The notes: generated by a model not told the origin, from the sequence alone. Positions 25,201-37,939 are shown, counted from the stretch's first letter. The stretch: DNA of 64,000 bases from Antedon mediterranea (GCF_964355755.1 NC_092673.1:24495001-24559000), one strand, 5' to 3'. Program-made: numbers and translations.

Positions 25201-28200
25201 CCGTTTGCATACACGACATTGATCTCTCCCAGTTCGGAATTCGTCAAACCGAGCTCTGTGATATTTTGACACGTTGTCTCTATCATGATTTTGCCAGGTT
25301 GACTTAAACACTGTGCGTACTTCAGGGTACAATTTACGGTGTTGAAATCGTGATCGCAGTGCTCCCAAGGTAGATTTGATGTGAATGACGCAAACATGTA
25401 ATATATTGCGTAACAGATGATCACATTGTAATAGATACCGACAAAGGCTGATGCTATAACCATGCCGAACCCAATACCTGTACATGAAAAAATGTCTTTA
25501 TTATTATCTCAATACCCTAAATATCCTAACTATTTTTTAGAATCAAGGAACATGTTGCGTCCTACAGTCTTCGAGCAATTTCTTAAGCCTATTTCGCCGA
25601 TTTTGATCGATTTACCTAAACCTTTTCAAACAAACCTCTAAACATAGGAGAAGCTCTCCAAACAGTGATGGGGCCTTGGCTACTGTACTGGCCGAGACAG
25701 ACTTCGAAAAAGAAAATCGGCATTCCAGCAAAGAACAACATAACCGCATATGGTACCAGGAATGCGCCTAATAATCAGGAAAAAAGAGTATATATGTTAT
25801 TTATGTTTATTTTTTCCATCAATTTTAGGTCCATATATAACACATTAAACTTATTTTTGCATAGATTAACATATCTAAAATACTCTTGCTTTTTTGTTCT
25901 CAATAATTTTGTTTAGCCTACTCATTAATTTTACTTACCACCTCCATTAGAATAAGCCAGGTAGGGAAACCGCCAAACATTTCCCAGACCGACAGCATAC
26001 CCGAGACAGGACAGAATAAAGTCGCATTTATTAGACCAGTTTCCTCGGGTTGGATTCTCATCCGAGCCTCCAGTTAGACTCACTTGGTCATCCTAAGAAC
26101 AAATTAATGTGAGTGGTAAATAAAAGTGTGGTCATATTCCAGTCTGATGAAGACATTGTCTGATGAAAACAAGTCAATGACGCAAGATTGGGCCAGTGAT
26201 TTTTTTCTTTTCTTCTTTTATTAGGCCTAAACTTTGTTTAATGAGGGTGACTCATAATAGCTAAGGCTGACATGCACGGGGCTCTCAACACTTTTATAAA
26301 ACGGGAACAATACATACATGAAAAACGAGAAAAAGAATGACAACAAATAATGAAAATAAATAAGGCCAATAAATAATTTTGAAAATATATAGAAATACAA
26401 CAAATGATATCGCTCTTTTAAATATATAAAGTGAAACTTATTTGTCCATTTCTTTATATATTGTAATAAAACTTTCAATATCATGCTATTGAGCTTGAAT
26501 TATAGAAGTGGATCACAGAAATACGGATTGTGCATCAAAGACATCGAACATATTTAAAACGGTCCAATAAAAGGCAAACTTATAGTATTTTTATCTGTAT
26601 TTATATAAAATTTAATTTTTATATTGTTTCAAAGATTATTCTTTAGTTTCATAAATCTTACTAAAGTTTCCATTTTTTCCTATTTAGACTTTTGATTTAA
26701 TTAGCCAAATGTGGAATTATTAATGGGATATCTAAATTGGTATGGAAATATATGGATGAGGACGGGAATGTATGGATGTTCTGAATGAATAAATAAATAA
26801 CTATACAACTATCACGTCGTATACCATTGTGTCTTACAGTAGTCATTCCAAATATCGTACGTACAGCATACATTTGAATTATTTATATATTCATTTCTAT
26901 CAAACTTAAGAAATCTTATACCAAATAGTTCAGTCTAAATGTATTCTTCCGTGGTGATACTACACTGACAATCTGTTGACGTAACAATACATTTCACACT
27001 TGATTTCTCTTTGAACACTTAAAGCCATTGAACCGAACATCGACAATAGGTATACAGAACACCGAGCTCAATCCTTTTGTGGTCGGTACCAATCCCTTAA
27101 TGACACTTTATAATGTATAATACGTGAAGTAATTTTCTGATTGATCGTAGGCTAAAATCCAAACAATACTGGATATTATGATCAACTAGTGTTCCCAACA
27201 TAACATCCACATAGATGAAGAAGCCTCATCTATTATAGTGGACATGTCTATACTTCGGCTTTTAGTAGATAGAAGATTAAAACTTTTTTGTAACAGAAAT
27301 TTATTCATATTTCAAATTAATTAAATTTCAGTATATCACTGGTTAGAAGTAATATACATAATGAATTCTTATTCATAACTGTAATCATAATGCATCTTTA
27401 GTATAACAACTATGTTTGTTAGTATACTACATTCGAATGAATGTATACACTGTATCTTAGAATTGCCGAATAATATCTTCATTTACTTTATTTTTTAGTT
27501 TGAAACTATTTTGTCAGTAAACAATAGAAAATTATAATAGGTATTGTAGAAAGAAATCAAAAGACAATTGACCGTAGGAAGAAAAAAAAAGATCGCCTGG
27601 TACAACTGATGTCATCTGGAAGTTAGAAAAAGAAAGATTTCAACCATTAATACTGTAGTAGCTGAATAGTAGCCGACTATGTTATTGATCGAACTCCTAC
27701 CAGGGAGGTATACAAACAAATATGTCTATACCTCCCTGCTCGAATCATCAAGAATACAGATTATACGCTCGAGTGCAAATAAATTAAATAACAAGATAAA
27801 TATAAATCTGTCCTTTTAATTCCAACAGTGTCACAGTGTTCTCTTCCATGGTATTAATTTAGTGTTTCATGCATTTTTATTATTTTCGGACCTCTCTGCG
27901 TATCATACGGGTAAAAAATACTCTGGCAAAAGTCATTGTTTGTAGCGATTATTTCTGTGCAGGCTTAAGCCGAATACAGTTGGTTTAAGCCGCCATGCTT
28001 TAAACATGTTTGAAACCTATGCATTAACCAACAGCTGTTGCGTCATGACCGTTAATTACCATCAACATTTTAAAATATATGAAATTATTATTTTACTATT
28101 TATAGGCCTATATCATTACTTGAATGATCACATCATAGAAATACAATTATCTCCATGATCCCTTACTTCACACATGATAATGAATGGTATTAGCGTCAGA

Positions 28201-28289
28201 CTATTATGTAGACAGTATAATATTGACAATAATGTAGGTAAATCGATAGGAATTTGAATGACAGAAAAGCCTACCCCTTTACTCGCCAT
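19283..28289 (-). CDS. SLC6 Na+/Cl- coupled transporter, glycine-transporter-like (paralog B)
   Basis: Tandem paralog of the gene at 8958-17146 with the same exon phases. Exons (minus): 28289-28275 (MASKG), 26092-25939, 25767-25636, 25477-25129, 24792-24660, 24537-24403, 23996-23893, 23448-23324, 22902-22790, 21359-21009, 20633-20466, 19417-19283; 637 residues. TM1 has the canonical [10 protein letters not shown] and TM6 reads [17 protein letters not shown], the Trp form found in glycine transporters. Loop 2 has C-x8-C and several sequons. The C-terminus ends [10 protein letters not shown], differing from paralog A's GGKQYLLT. This copy looks like the conserved member of the pair. The first intron is 2.2 kb. 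Orthology to SLC6A5 or SLC6A9 cannot be decided by eye. Confidence 0.92.
19640..20418. repeat. Purine-rich repeat array, about 105-150 bp units
   Basis: Strong A/G strand bias on plus. Degenerate units begin GAGAATAAAGATATACCA near 19861, 19968, 20091, 20217 and 20370. The plus-strand frame it leaves open (acidic/basic alternation) is a composition effect. It occupies the same last-intron position as the unrelated minisatellite in paralog A. Confidence 0.8.
21546..22735. mobile_element. 1.2-kb foldback DNA element
   Basis: Two arms of roughly 350 bp are inverted copies: CCCGCGATTTTTTTTTTCGT, then GTTGGGGACCCC, on the left against GGGGGTCCCCAACTTATGTAC, AAAAATCGCG on the right. The pairing continues inward through TCTTGTTCCGTGTGCACCCA and TAGTAGTAGCTGTGTGG. 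No transposase frame. It expands an SLC6 paralog B intron (1.4 kb against 176 bp in paralog A). Confidence 0.85.
22985..23094. mobile_element. MITE, same family as 10511-10652
   Basis: Ends ACACAGACAAGCGGTAGCGG / CCGCTCGTCTGTGT are inverted; the internal CTACGCGGTTTTCCGCTTACC is shared with the other copy. It lies in a different intron of paralog B, so it is an independent insertion. Confidence 0.75.
26093..28274. other. First intron of SLC6 paralog B; no feature but one hairpin
   Basis: AT-rich with no recognisable exon. A perfect stem GGGAGGTATA / TATACCTCCC lies at about 27703-27737. 26225-26300 resembles the 3' region of the LINE fragments near 34.6 kb. Confidence 0.45.
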
Positions 28290-30060
28290 ATTTGCAGCTC
28301 CGCCTTGTATGTTTATTTCTTGCTACCAACACAGAAAGATTGACGAGATGAAAAGCAGTGAAAACTTCACTTCGACGGGTGTAAAACCTCTCCAAACTCT
28401 GTCAACTGGGTTGGGTTTCGGTAGTGCGACACAGAAGGAGTGATTCACCTCTATTCACCGTACTGAAAATAATTGTTCTTTATTTCTGCGCAACGACTCA
28501 TGCAATTCACTGTTATGCTAATTGTATTGTTTACGTGGATTAGAGGGATACAATTCAATAGTCATATTTATTGGTTTTATGTTTGAAAAGAACATGTATT
28601 TGAACTGTCACCAGTTAGCATGGCTACTGGCGTACTTCTTGAACCTGGAGTAGTGCACTTACCTAGTGGCTTACGAAGATTACATTAATGTGCCTAGGCT
28701 ACGATGATAATTATTACACAACTAATGTCGAAATATTGCGTGTATTCATTCTTATTGTAAATCTTAATTTTTATTACTATTATTATTAGTATCTGACGCA
28801 TTAAGTTAAAAAAATAAAATGGAACTACTGTACTTTACATTTACTGTACAGCCTATTTAAATATTTAAATTTGAATCTAACACCGTTATACATTTTTTTT
28901 ATCATCAAACAACATACATTACAATATATTGTAAACAGCGCATGATGGCCCTACACGGACTGAGGTAAAACATAACAATCTTTTTACCTCTATATGGACA
29001 GGACAGGAGGAAACTTTCTCTGAAATCGGAGATCTCTATTCTTAAACTTTTGTAAAGTGACAACATGTGTTTTGCTGAAAAGTGTGCGAATTTGTGATAT
29101 TTGTTTCTTTAACGATTTCAGTTATTTGTAAAGCAAAACGCTAAAAAGCAGAATATGAATTGGAGGAATTTCTTTCTTCCATTCCAGTTCCAGTCATCCA
29201 CTAACAACGATAAAAATACTAAACTATGAAAGGTTTACAAAATTGGTTTATAAATTGAAGTCACAAAATGAGTTTTATCGTGACAAACAATTCTTGCAAT
29301 TGTATCGCTATTTATCATCTTGTAGCTTTGTTATAGTCCTATTGTGGGGTCTTTTTTGTTATTGCACACAAAAGCAGCTTAAGTTATAGTGCACTTCTGA
29401 ACCTTGGAAGAACACGTTGGAATGTCGGGTTTATTTAATATGATTAGGCCTATCAATAGTGGATATGACCCGACATTTTTCACTTCCTTTTTGGTTTGGT
29501 TTCATTTTTTTTTTCTATTTTGGCTATAATAAGCCTACTGAGCTGGAAATTTATTCTTCATTTTGTTAAACAAAGTACAGAATAACAAATATACTACGCA
29601 AAAATAAAAAATATTGCATATAAAAATATATAAAATACAACAAAATAACCAATGATTGGCTGGTATTCGGGCCGGTACCCTTTGCTGCCATGAAAGGGTG
29701 AGTATTCGTAAAACTAACGTTTTATTTGAATAAATTGTTATAAAAAAGTAATTGAAAGAGATCCTATTTATTCAAATTGTTCGTAAAGGTTTTTAGGGGG
29801 TGGGGCGTTTATTTTTGGGTGTAAATGGTATCATCAAAAAATTCCTCTAGTATGAAGAAATGCAACACAATTAATATTAAGTGGTCTATAATCTATGTAG
29901 AGGGCGTTTTATTCCTTAGTTTTTATTTACAGGGGGCGCTCTTTCCGGGCTTTAAATTTCTCAACACATGAGGTATATTCAGAGCGTCATTTCGACGATC
30001 GAGCATTCTCTACTTCTACGGAGCGCCATTTATGCCTTTATTTACTTCCGAAATAGAAAT
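28290..30060. other. 5' flank of SLC6 paralog B and gene-free spacer
   Basis: No coding exon recognised. 28290-28345 resembles the flank of paralog A. About 29985-30045 (CATTCTCTACTTCTACGGAG) recurs inverted at 39418-39475, marking the outer edge of the repeat complex that follows. Confidence 0.5.
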
Positions 30061-30074
30061 AGTACTACGGTAAC

Positions 30075-30660
30075 TTGTTCAGTGGACCAAATTTAGCACC
30101 AGTGGGGAACAGTGATATCAAATAGAAATAAGTCACTAATTTTAATATCTTTTCGTATGTTAATACAATGTGCTCAAGTGGACCCAATTTGGAGCCAGGG
30201 GAGCATAGTGATATAAAATAGAAATAATTAGTCACTGAATTTTAATATCTGTTCGTATGTTAATACACACTGTACTCAAGTGGACCCAATTTGGAGCCAG
30301 GGGAGCACAGTGATATAAAACAGAAATAAGTCACTGAATTTTAATATCTTTTCGTATTTTAATACACTTTGCTCAATTGAACCCTATTTGGAGCCAGAGG
30401 AGTACAGTGATATAAAATAGAAATAAGTCACTGAATTTTAATATCTTTTCGTATTTTAATACAATGTACTCAAGTGTACCCAATTTGGCACCAGGCGAGC
30501 ACAGTGATATAAAATAGAAATAATTCACGGAATTTTAATATCTTTTCGTATGTTAATACACTGTGCTCAAGTGGACCCAACTTGGAGCCAGTGGAGCACA
30601 GTGATATAAAATAGAAATAAGTGACTGAATTTTAATATCTTTTCGTATTAAAGCATATTT
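30075..30660. repeat. Tandem array, about 100-bp units (six copies)
   Basis: Units read GCTCAAGTGGACCCAATTTGG, AGCCAGGGGAGCACAGTGAT, ATAAAATAGAAATAAGTCAC, TGAATTTTAATATCTTTTCG. The same unit appears inverted at 34265-34560 and 39290-39375. Confidence 0.88.
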
Positions 30661-30714
30661 GAATACCTACCGGTATGGTACCATAGATGTTCGACAATAC
30701 AGTGTCACATATCT

Positions 30715-31180
30715 CTATTTAAAAAAAAAAACAATATTCAAAAAAATAATATCCGTCGAGGTTTGAACCCCAGCCGATAGCACTCAAAACTGAGCATTAC
30801 CCGTTACGCCACCAAGTACATGACTAAAAAGCTGATAATAGTCTATTTATACGTGTATTACGTAATTGACCATTACGTCATAAATATCCTATTAACCTTC
30901 TTAAAACCAAAATGATCAGTTAGCTCAGTCGTCTGAGCGTCGTGTTAACAACACGTATGTCGTGGGTTCGATTCCCACGCTGGTCGGTGGAATAGAGTTA
31001 AGGCTATGCGAGCCACTGTGTTTGGGGTTCACAGATCATACGTCCCCCTTTCCACCACACATCATGAGGCGACAACATCAATGCATCTGGTGATGTGGTG
31101 GAAACGACCCCAAAAGGCTGTGGCAGGGCCTTAGTGCTGAGGCAGGGAGAGCACATTTACCATCTTTTTTTTTTTGCTCT
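30715..31180. repeat. Cassette of two opposed tRNA-like modules plus SINE-like body (copy 1)
   Basis: On the minus strand, 30755-30825 has a perfect A box TGGCGTAACGGG and B box GGTTCAAACC. On the plus strand, 30912-30987 has TTAGCTCAGTCGTCTGAGC, an anticodon-like arm CGTGTTAACAACACG, a T-arm GTGGGTTCGATTCCCAC and a 7-bp acceptor-like pairing. A body ending in a T run follows (31180). The A/B boxes look pol III competent, but the duplicated body argues for SINE or tandem-repeat origin rather than functional tRNA genes. Confidence 0.65.
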
Positions 31181-31249
31181 TGCCAACTGCTTTGATGGTA
31201 TAAATTTTATGTTTAGCGCCCTCAATTTATTTTAATGTTATAAAAGGGA

Positions 31250-33950
31250 ATTAATTCTTTTCGTTACGTGTTTAGAAGAGAATTAATTTTATCTCATCGT
31301 AGTTTGGTATGCCGTGGGTTTGTTATGCAAATGAGTGTGCACATGTGCTGTGGGAAAGGTGGTATTGTTAGTTATTCGCGACCAACACACAACACAATTT
31401 TTATTTTGTTAATCTTTTACATTAGAATTGTAATTCTACCGTTACACATTATAGTGTATTTTTAAATATCCGTTTTATGCAAGATATTGTATTGTAGGCC
31501 TACTAATATGTTGTGAATAAAAGTTTATGGCAGAATAAATAAATAAATAAATAAATATATTTTAAGGAGATCTTCGAAATTGAAGCATATATGAAGTCGA
31601 GTTTTTTTTAAACCCAGCCTAAAATTCGCATCTGGATAGTTGAAATTTAACATTATAATTATCAAAGGTGATATGATAAATCTAATTGTTTTCTAAATTA
31701 TAGAAATATTAAAATGAGTAAGTAGGCTTTTGTGTGCTAGCTCTGTTTATATTTCATAATTTTGTTTTGTCGAATTACCGTCACGGCCGCGTGCATTGCA
31801 TTTCTCACACTTGGGAAACAATCACCGTTGTATGGCTGGTCCTGAAGACTTTTATATTTCGTTTCATAATTTCCGGGGACTCCGCTTTCATTCTTAGCTC
31901 TGGCCCAACCATGGTGAGCTTAACTGGAGACTTAATATTTAATTTCATATTTCAATAAATATTTTTTTCAAAATTGTCTTGGCTCAGCCCCAATCATGGT
32001 GGGGTAGTGAAGACTCTTATATATCATGTTTCAAAATACAATAGGTGTCATTTCTGGGGACCTTGTAGCTATTTTAAACAGTTTGGTAAGCCCTGCGTTG
32101 TTATGCAAATGAGTTTGTGCAGGTGTAATGGGGAAGATGGTATTGTTAGTTCTACGCGGTGAACACGCCACAAAATTAAATTTAAAAGTAAAATTTTGAT
32201 TTTGTTAATCTTTATTAGAAATTCAAATCATGTAAAGATACAATTTTCCGGGCGGGAATCTAGAAACCCCCCTCCTTTAGTTTACAGAATTAGTAATCTT
32301 GAAAAGAACCCCACGTGGAAAAGAAGATTATCCGTTGAAAAGAAGCCACCGTACCCAAGAGTACTAAAAAATGAGGAACATTCGGGGTGTTATGGTGCCT
32401 ATCTAATGGAAAAATGAATGTCATACACTTTTGATTATGATTTAAGGTCCACTTGCCTAGGCCTGACATTTTCAACCCTCCAAATATCTCTCTTTAAAAA
32501 AAAAACAATATTCATAAAAAGAAATATCCGTAGAGGTTCGAACCCCAGCTGATACCATTCAAAACTGAGCATTACCCGTTGCACCACAAACTGAAACATG
32601 ACTGAACAGCTGATAATTGTCTATGTATACGTGTATTACGTAATTCATCATTACATCATAAATATTCTATTAACCTTGATAAAACCAAAATGATCAGTTA
32701 GCTCAGTCGCATGATCAGTTAGCTCAGTCGCCTGAGCGTCGTGTTGACAACACGTATGTCGTGTGTTCGATTCTCACGCTGGTCGGTGGAATTACCAGAT
32801 GCACTAGTAATGCATCTGGTAATGATGTGGTGGAAACGAACCCAAGGCTGCTGCAGGACCTTAGTCCTGAGGCAAGGAGAGCACAATCTTTACTCTTTTT
32901 TGGGGGGCTTTCGCTATATGTATTTGATCTCGTAAATTTTATGTTTAGCGGCCTTAATTTTAATGTAAAAAAGGAATTAATTATCTTCGGTACGCGTTAC
33001 GTGTTGAGAAGAGAATGTATCTCTCATCATAGTTTGGTATGACGTTCGTTGTTATACAAATGAGTTTGTGCAGGTGTAGTGGGGAAAATGGTATTGTTAG
33101 TCATTCGCGGTCAACGCACCCCACTGTTAAATTTTGATTTTATTAATCAATGTTGGAACATTGGTAGCGAAATGTCCGATTCTTCAGTTGGTGTTGGTGT
33201 GTATGGCCGCACCGTCCCAGAATAAACATGTTTTAAACAGATAGTCTCTCCGATGGTTTTTGTATGGGGTTAATGGAGAGTGAAATAAGATCAAATATAG
33301 AACATTTGCAAAGATGCCGATTTCCAGACCAATTTCGAAGCTTAGACTAATTCCGCCGCCGGGCTAGACCATAGGCATATACGAAGTCGAGTTTTTAAAG
33401 TAGAAACCCCCACCTAAAATGTTGAAGTCGCATCTGGATAGTTGAAATTTTAACATTATCATAATTATCATAGGTGACTATGTATAGTAATAAGTATAAG
33501 TAAGTGCATTTCTAGGCTCTATTTTCATTGCTCTGCCTCAACCATGGATGGGCTAGTACTGGAGACTTAATATTTAATTTTATATTTCAATGAATAGGTG
33601 CACTTTCCGGGGGGACATGCTCATATATTGTCCTGGTGAGTCTTATATCGTTTGTTTATTCAAATCATGTAACGCCATTTTTTCGGGCGGGAACGTACCT
33701 ACTGTATACAGCTCTTTTTTTCAAAATTGTCTTTGCTCAGCCCCAAGCATGGTGGGGTACTGAAGATTCTTATGCATGTTGTTTGAAAACATAATAGATG
33801 TCATTTTCTGGTACTTTGTAGCTCTATTTTAAACAGTTTGGTATGTGCGTACGTTGTTATGCAAATGAGTCTGCGCAGGTGTATTATGGTAAAGATGGTA
33901 TGTTAGTCATTCGCGGTCAACACGCCACACTGTTAAATTTTGTTGCTGTT
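31250..33950. repeat. Degenerate direct repeats centred on ATGCAAATGAGT
   Basis: Four copies of a block with TTATGCAAATGAGT, GTGCAGGTGTA and GGTATTGTTAGT start near 31320, 32103, 33050 (one base changed) and 33855, 0.8-0.95 kb apart. Related flanks (TTCCGGGCGGGAA, CAACCATG.TGGG) recur too. No gene seen. Confidence 0.7.
32490..32905. repeat. Cassette of two opposed tRNA-like modules (copy 2)
   Basis: Copy of 30715-31180 with the same order: minus-strand module with B box GGTTCGAACC (32525-32595), plus-strand module at 32712-32787, then the body ending in a T run. The head TGATCAGTTAGCTCAGTCGC is itself duplicated (32690-32729). Substitutions in both modules suggest decay. Confidence 0.65.
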
Positions 33951-34264
33951 AATTATTTACATTAGAAGATTTTTCAAATCATGTAAATAAAATATTTTCC
34001 GGGCGGGAAGCTAGCAGTTCCCCTCGTTTAGTTTGCAAAAGTAATCTCGTAAAGAACTCCCATGTTAAAAAGAAGCCCACCCAAGATTACTAAAAATGAA
34101 GGAGCACATGGGCTTCTTTTAGAGGTTTTATGGCAGTCTATTTAATGGAAAATAATGCCATGCAACTTTGTTTCTGATTTAAAAAAAGTTCCAACTTGAC
34201 ATTTACAATCCTCAAAATATCTCTCTTTCAAAATAAAAGAAAAACAATATTCATTATTTTCCAT

Positions 34265-34560
34265 TAACAAAAATCCACTGGCGCCAAATTGGGTCCACTT
34301 GAGCACAGTGTATTAACATACGAAAAGATTGAAACTTGAGTGACTTTATTTCTATTTTATATCACTGCTCCCCTGGTACCAAATTGTGTCCACTTGAGCA
34401 CAGTGTTTTATACAAAAAGATATTAAAATTTAGTGACTTTATTTCTATTTTATATCGCTGTGCTCCACTGGGGCCAAATCGTGTCTACTTAAGCACATTG
34501 TATTAACATACGAAAAGATATTAAAATTTGGTGACTTTATTTCTATTTTTTTTATTAAAC
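34265..34560. repeat. Inverted copies of the 30-kb tandem unit (about three)
   Basis: CCAAATTGGGTCCACTTGAG, CACAGTGTATTAACATACGA and GTGACTTTATTTCTATTTTA are the reverse complement of the 30075-30660 unit. Confidence 0.85.
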
Positions 34561-34699
34561 CTTATTTTGTGAGGGTGACCCTAAACAGCATATGCAGACA
34601 GTCAAAAACATATAGGAAAAAACGGATGAACTATGTTAAAAAAATATAAAAATATATAATATAATGTACTTAAATACAAAAATATAGCCTACAATACTA

Positions 34700-34930
34700 T
34701 ACAAAACGTTGAGTTTTTTCTTTTGGGATTAAATATTTTTTTAGAGCAGACTTAAAATTATTTATTGTTACCGCATTTCTTAGTTTTAGTCCAGTCAATC
34801 TAATGATATACCCACCACAAATTGCAATAGTAACAAAGCAAGTATTTTTGAATTCCATATAAAGTGTAGAACGACATACTAAAGGTCACCGAAAATCCAA
34901 GCATTGGGTCAAGGGTTCAGAGGTCAATAA
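34700..34930 (+). mobile_element. LINE 3'-end fragment
   Basis: CAGTCAATCTA, ACCCACCACAAATTGCAATA and AAGGTCACCGAAAATCCAAG correspond, inverted, to the LINE fragment at 38770-39093. The two fragments face each other about 4 kb apart. Only the extreme C-terminal/3' part is present. Confidence 0.65.
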
Positions 34931-35099
34931 AGTCATTTTAAGTCAAAATTAATATGCCCTATTAATTACATATATTTAACCACTTGAAATACATTATATA
35001 CAAGTGTGATTTATTTCATCCGAAAGCTTATTAAATTTCCTATTCAGTGATATCAAACTTATAGTTATAACATTCTATGTAGCATGTCATTTTTGCGGA

Positions 35100-36960
35100 A
35101 AAACACAACATAATGTGTCAATTTTGGCTAAAAGTGTGGTTTTCGCTGTAAACAACAATGGTATACACACAGGGATACCCTGGGGTGAAAATTTCAGTCC
35201 AAAGCGATACACATGACCAGCTAAAGATGCAGATGAGTTCCTGCTCCTGTTGCTTCTGGATGATCTACATTCCATTTTTTCCAGATGGCATTTGTGTTGC
35301 CATGGTTACAGTATTTATATTGGGATGTGTAAGTATTTTAACGATTTTTTAACCAGTAGAAATACAAAGATGTTCAACAGTAGTTTGACAATGACCTCCA
35401 TGTTGTATGACGTTCGGACCATCTGGGCTGGATTGTCAACAGACCTGGTGATTGAAAAGGTTTCTATGAGAAGCCTCAAAGAAAACCAGAGATTTAGGAA
35501 TGAGTACATCCAGACCAAATCTGCGCTGAATGTAATGCCTCGCAATAGTATCAGGGCGTTACTCCAGCAGCGGCCAACATAAGAACTTATGGCCACACGT
35601 CAGGAACACAATAGCAATTGAAAAATCCATTTGGTTACGACTCAGAGACTTCATACCATTGACACGGGAGTTACTGCAGGTGACTCGGAATATTGGCAAT
35701 GTGGTATTAAGCATTGAATATTTTGGACGGATGTTAGGCCAGAATGTCTTGCAATGTATTCAAGATCCTGGCAATAAAGTACATACAGGCAAATATGTGT
35801 GTATCGATCCTACAGTTCCAGAGGAAACTCGAGGTGACAACAAGGAAGTTTTTGAACATGAACTTTGTTATCCACCAGCACTTTTTGAAACAACCAACTT
35901 ACAATACTTTCAGCTAATAAACCAACATGATGCCATATGGAAACAATGAATAGTCTAACACATCCAACTCACTGAATGATGTCCAGTAGGCCTACATTCT
36001 AGATGGTAGTGCTCTACTGCACAGCATTCCATGGAATAATGTAGAGACTTATGATGCGATCTGTAAAAAATATTGCTCTGCCATCATAGTCTTTGATAAT
36101 TATGAAAGCGGCTCATCCACCAAAGACGGCGCACATGGTAAGGCGGGTCAGGTGGTAGTGTCCCTGTACATTTTACCAGTGATATGTTCCACAAAATAGG
36201 ATCACTTTCTGTAACAAACAACAATTTATAAATCTTCGTAATTAGTATTTGAACAAAATGGCAATGAGTGAATGCAGCTGCTGATGGTAGTATAGTACCA
36301 AAAACCATTGAATCAGCAAACAGGAAAACATTACATTACAAAACATTATCCGATGACACGGATCTATCTAGTGCTCCTCTGCAGTCAAGCATTTAAAACA
36401 TCTTGTGATATTCTTTAGACTGGAACTGAGATGCTGGACTATCAAACTGGTTCAAACAGTACTTTTGAGAAACATACTAGTGACAAAACATCCAGAGTTT
36501 TCGGAATTGGAAAACAAGTGGCTCTAAAAAAAAGCTTGTCATTGCACTTATTTCTGACGTTATGCTGTAGTCTTCAGATGCAAACAAGCTACAAAGGATG
36601 ACATTGTGGTTGCTAGAGAAATGATTTAGTGTGTCTGTTGTACAATGGACGACCTGGACAACGTGGAATGCCTTTGACTCCATCCCATCTACAAGTACAA
36701 CCTCGCATATATAACTTCATAATCGTACCACAACCAAGGTACATAACATCATGATCATGTTCAAGTTCAAGTTCAAGTTATCTTTTAGCAATGGAGTGGG
36801 GTTGATATGTGTACCGAGAATTGGGGATGAAAGATCAGATGATGGAAACATGGTTCCTCTACACACAGACTTAAAGCCAGCACCTGAGTATCTCCTTGAA
36901 GCCTTCAGGGGTAACTATAACTACATGTGGTGAATGCAACGGCATTGGACTGTACTGATA
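35100..36960 (+). pseudogene. Decayed gene of a family spread through marine invertebrate genomes
   Basis: Short frames interrupted by stops and shifts carry, in order: LLDDLHSIFSRW; WAGLSTDLVIEKVSMRSLK (about 35420-35480); SAIIVFDNYESGSSTKDGAH (about 36077-36135); and KPAPEYLLEAFRGNYN (about 36873-36920). From memory, these match in order a multi-copy, uncharacterised family in cnidarian and echinoderm genomes with a C-terminal cysteine-rich tail, thought to be tied to mobile elements. Function unknown; this copy is not intact. Confidence 0.5.
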
Positions 36961-37289
36961 CCCGAACAAAAAAACAAGAAACTGGCAAAAAAGAATTTCT
37001 TTTACGGTGTGTTCTACATGCCGGGCATCGAAAGCGACGCCTATGAGGCATGAGCTTGAAATCACCGAACAAGGCATGGTTAACATTTTTTAGAATAGCT
37101 CTACTTTTTTCTAGAGTTTGCATGTCACAGAAGGAAGATAAGTTGACAACCTATTAATTTAGAACTTCAATTAACAATTCTTTGTAGTGAGTTTCTCTCT
37201 TTGACCCTAAGACTAAAAAACCAGCATATAAAGTAAAACAGTTAAAACGTTCTCAATAAAGGAATTATAAAAAAAAACCTGAGAATTAC

Positions 37290-37700
37290 TTTATCGTCAT
37301 TAAAATGGTTCAGCTTCCTTATAATTTAACAGATAAAGTCTCTGGTGCCCTTTCTTTACTATTGCCTCTGTATTTAATTCCCAGCTGAGATTGTCCTAGG
37401 TATTTAAAGGAATGGACAATTTTGCTGGTTCGTCATTTATGAGGGATACCAGAGGGCTGCGTCCTTTCTCCTTCCTAAAATCTACAATCATCTCCTTGGT
37501 TTTGGTCACATTGAGTTCCATCTAATGCGGAACCATGACTGTCCTGTGAATTTTTAAGGAGGAGAGACAGCATGACAGTGTCGTCAGCAAATTTGAAAAG
37601 ATGACTATTGTCCTGTTTGCTGCGACAGTCATCCGTGTATATAATATACAGGAGAGGAGAGAGGACAACCCTGGGGAGATCCAATACTTGTCATTACGTA
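37290..37700 (-). pseudogene. Non-LTR reverse transcriptase fragment
   Basis: Minus-strand frame with VLSPLLYIIYTDDC, FKFADDTVMLSLL (the RT active-site FADD) and, after a stop, VHSFKYLGQ. This is the order of a LINE reverse transcriptase palm/thumb. Truncated and interrupted. Confidence 0.8.
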
Positions 37701-37939
37701 CATTCGTTGATACTAAAATCATCAAAAATCTATCTATACTAGTAAATCATGAGTTGATTCCAAATTATCAAGACTCATTAATTAATCAGCAATAGTACAT
37801 ACCGCTAATGAATTTCAATGTTCTTTTAGCTAGCATCATTTTTCCTATTTCATGACGATACAATAGGTACAGGAAAACATTATTTGCACCAAATACTTCC
37901 AATATATATATAAACATAATTTAGTTTTACGCTATTTTA

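Noticed and set aside
30912-30987. Functional tRNA gene
   Set aside because: Folds like a tRNA, but it is part of a duplicated repeat cassette, and the second copy has mismatches and a duplicated head; treated as tRNA-derived.
32196-32417. 73-codon plus-strand frame
   Set aside because: Lies in degenerate repeats, with no homology recognised and no splice context.
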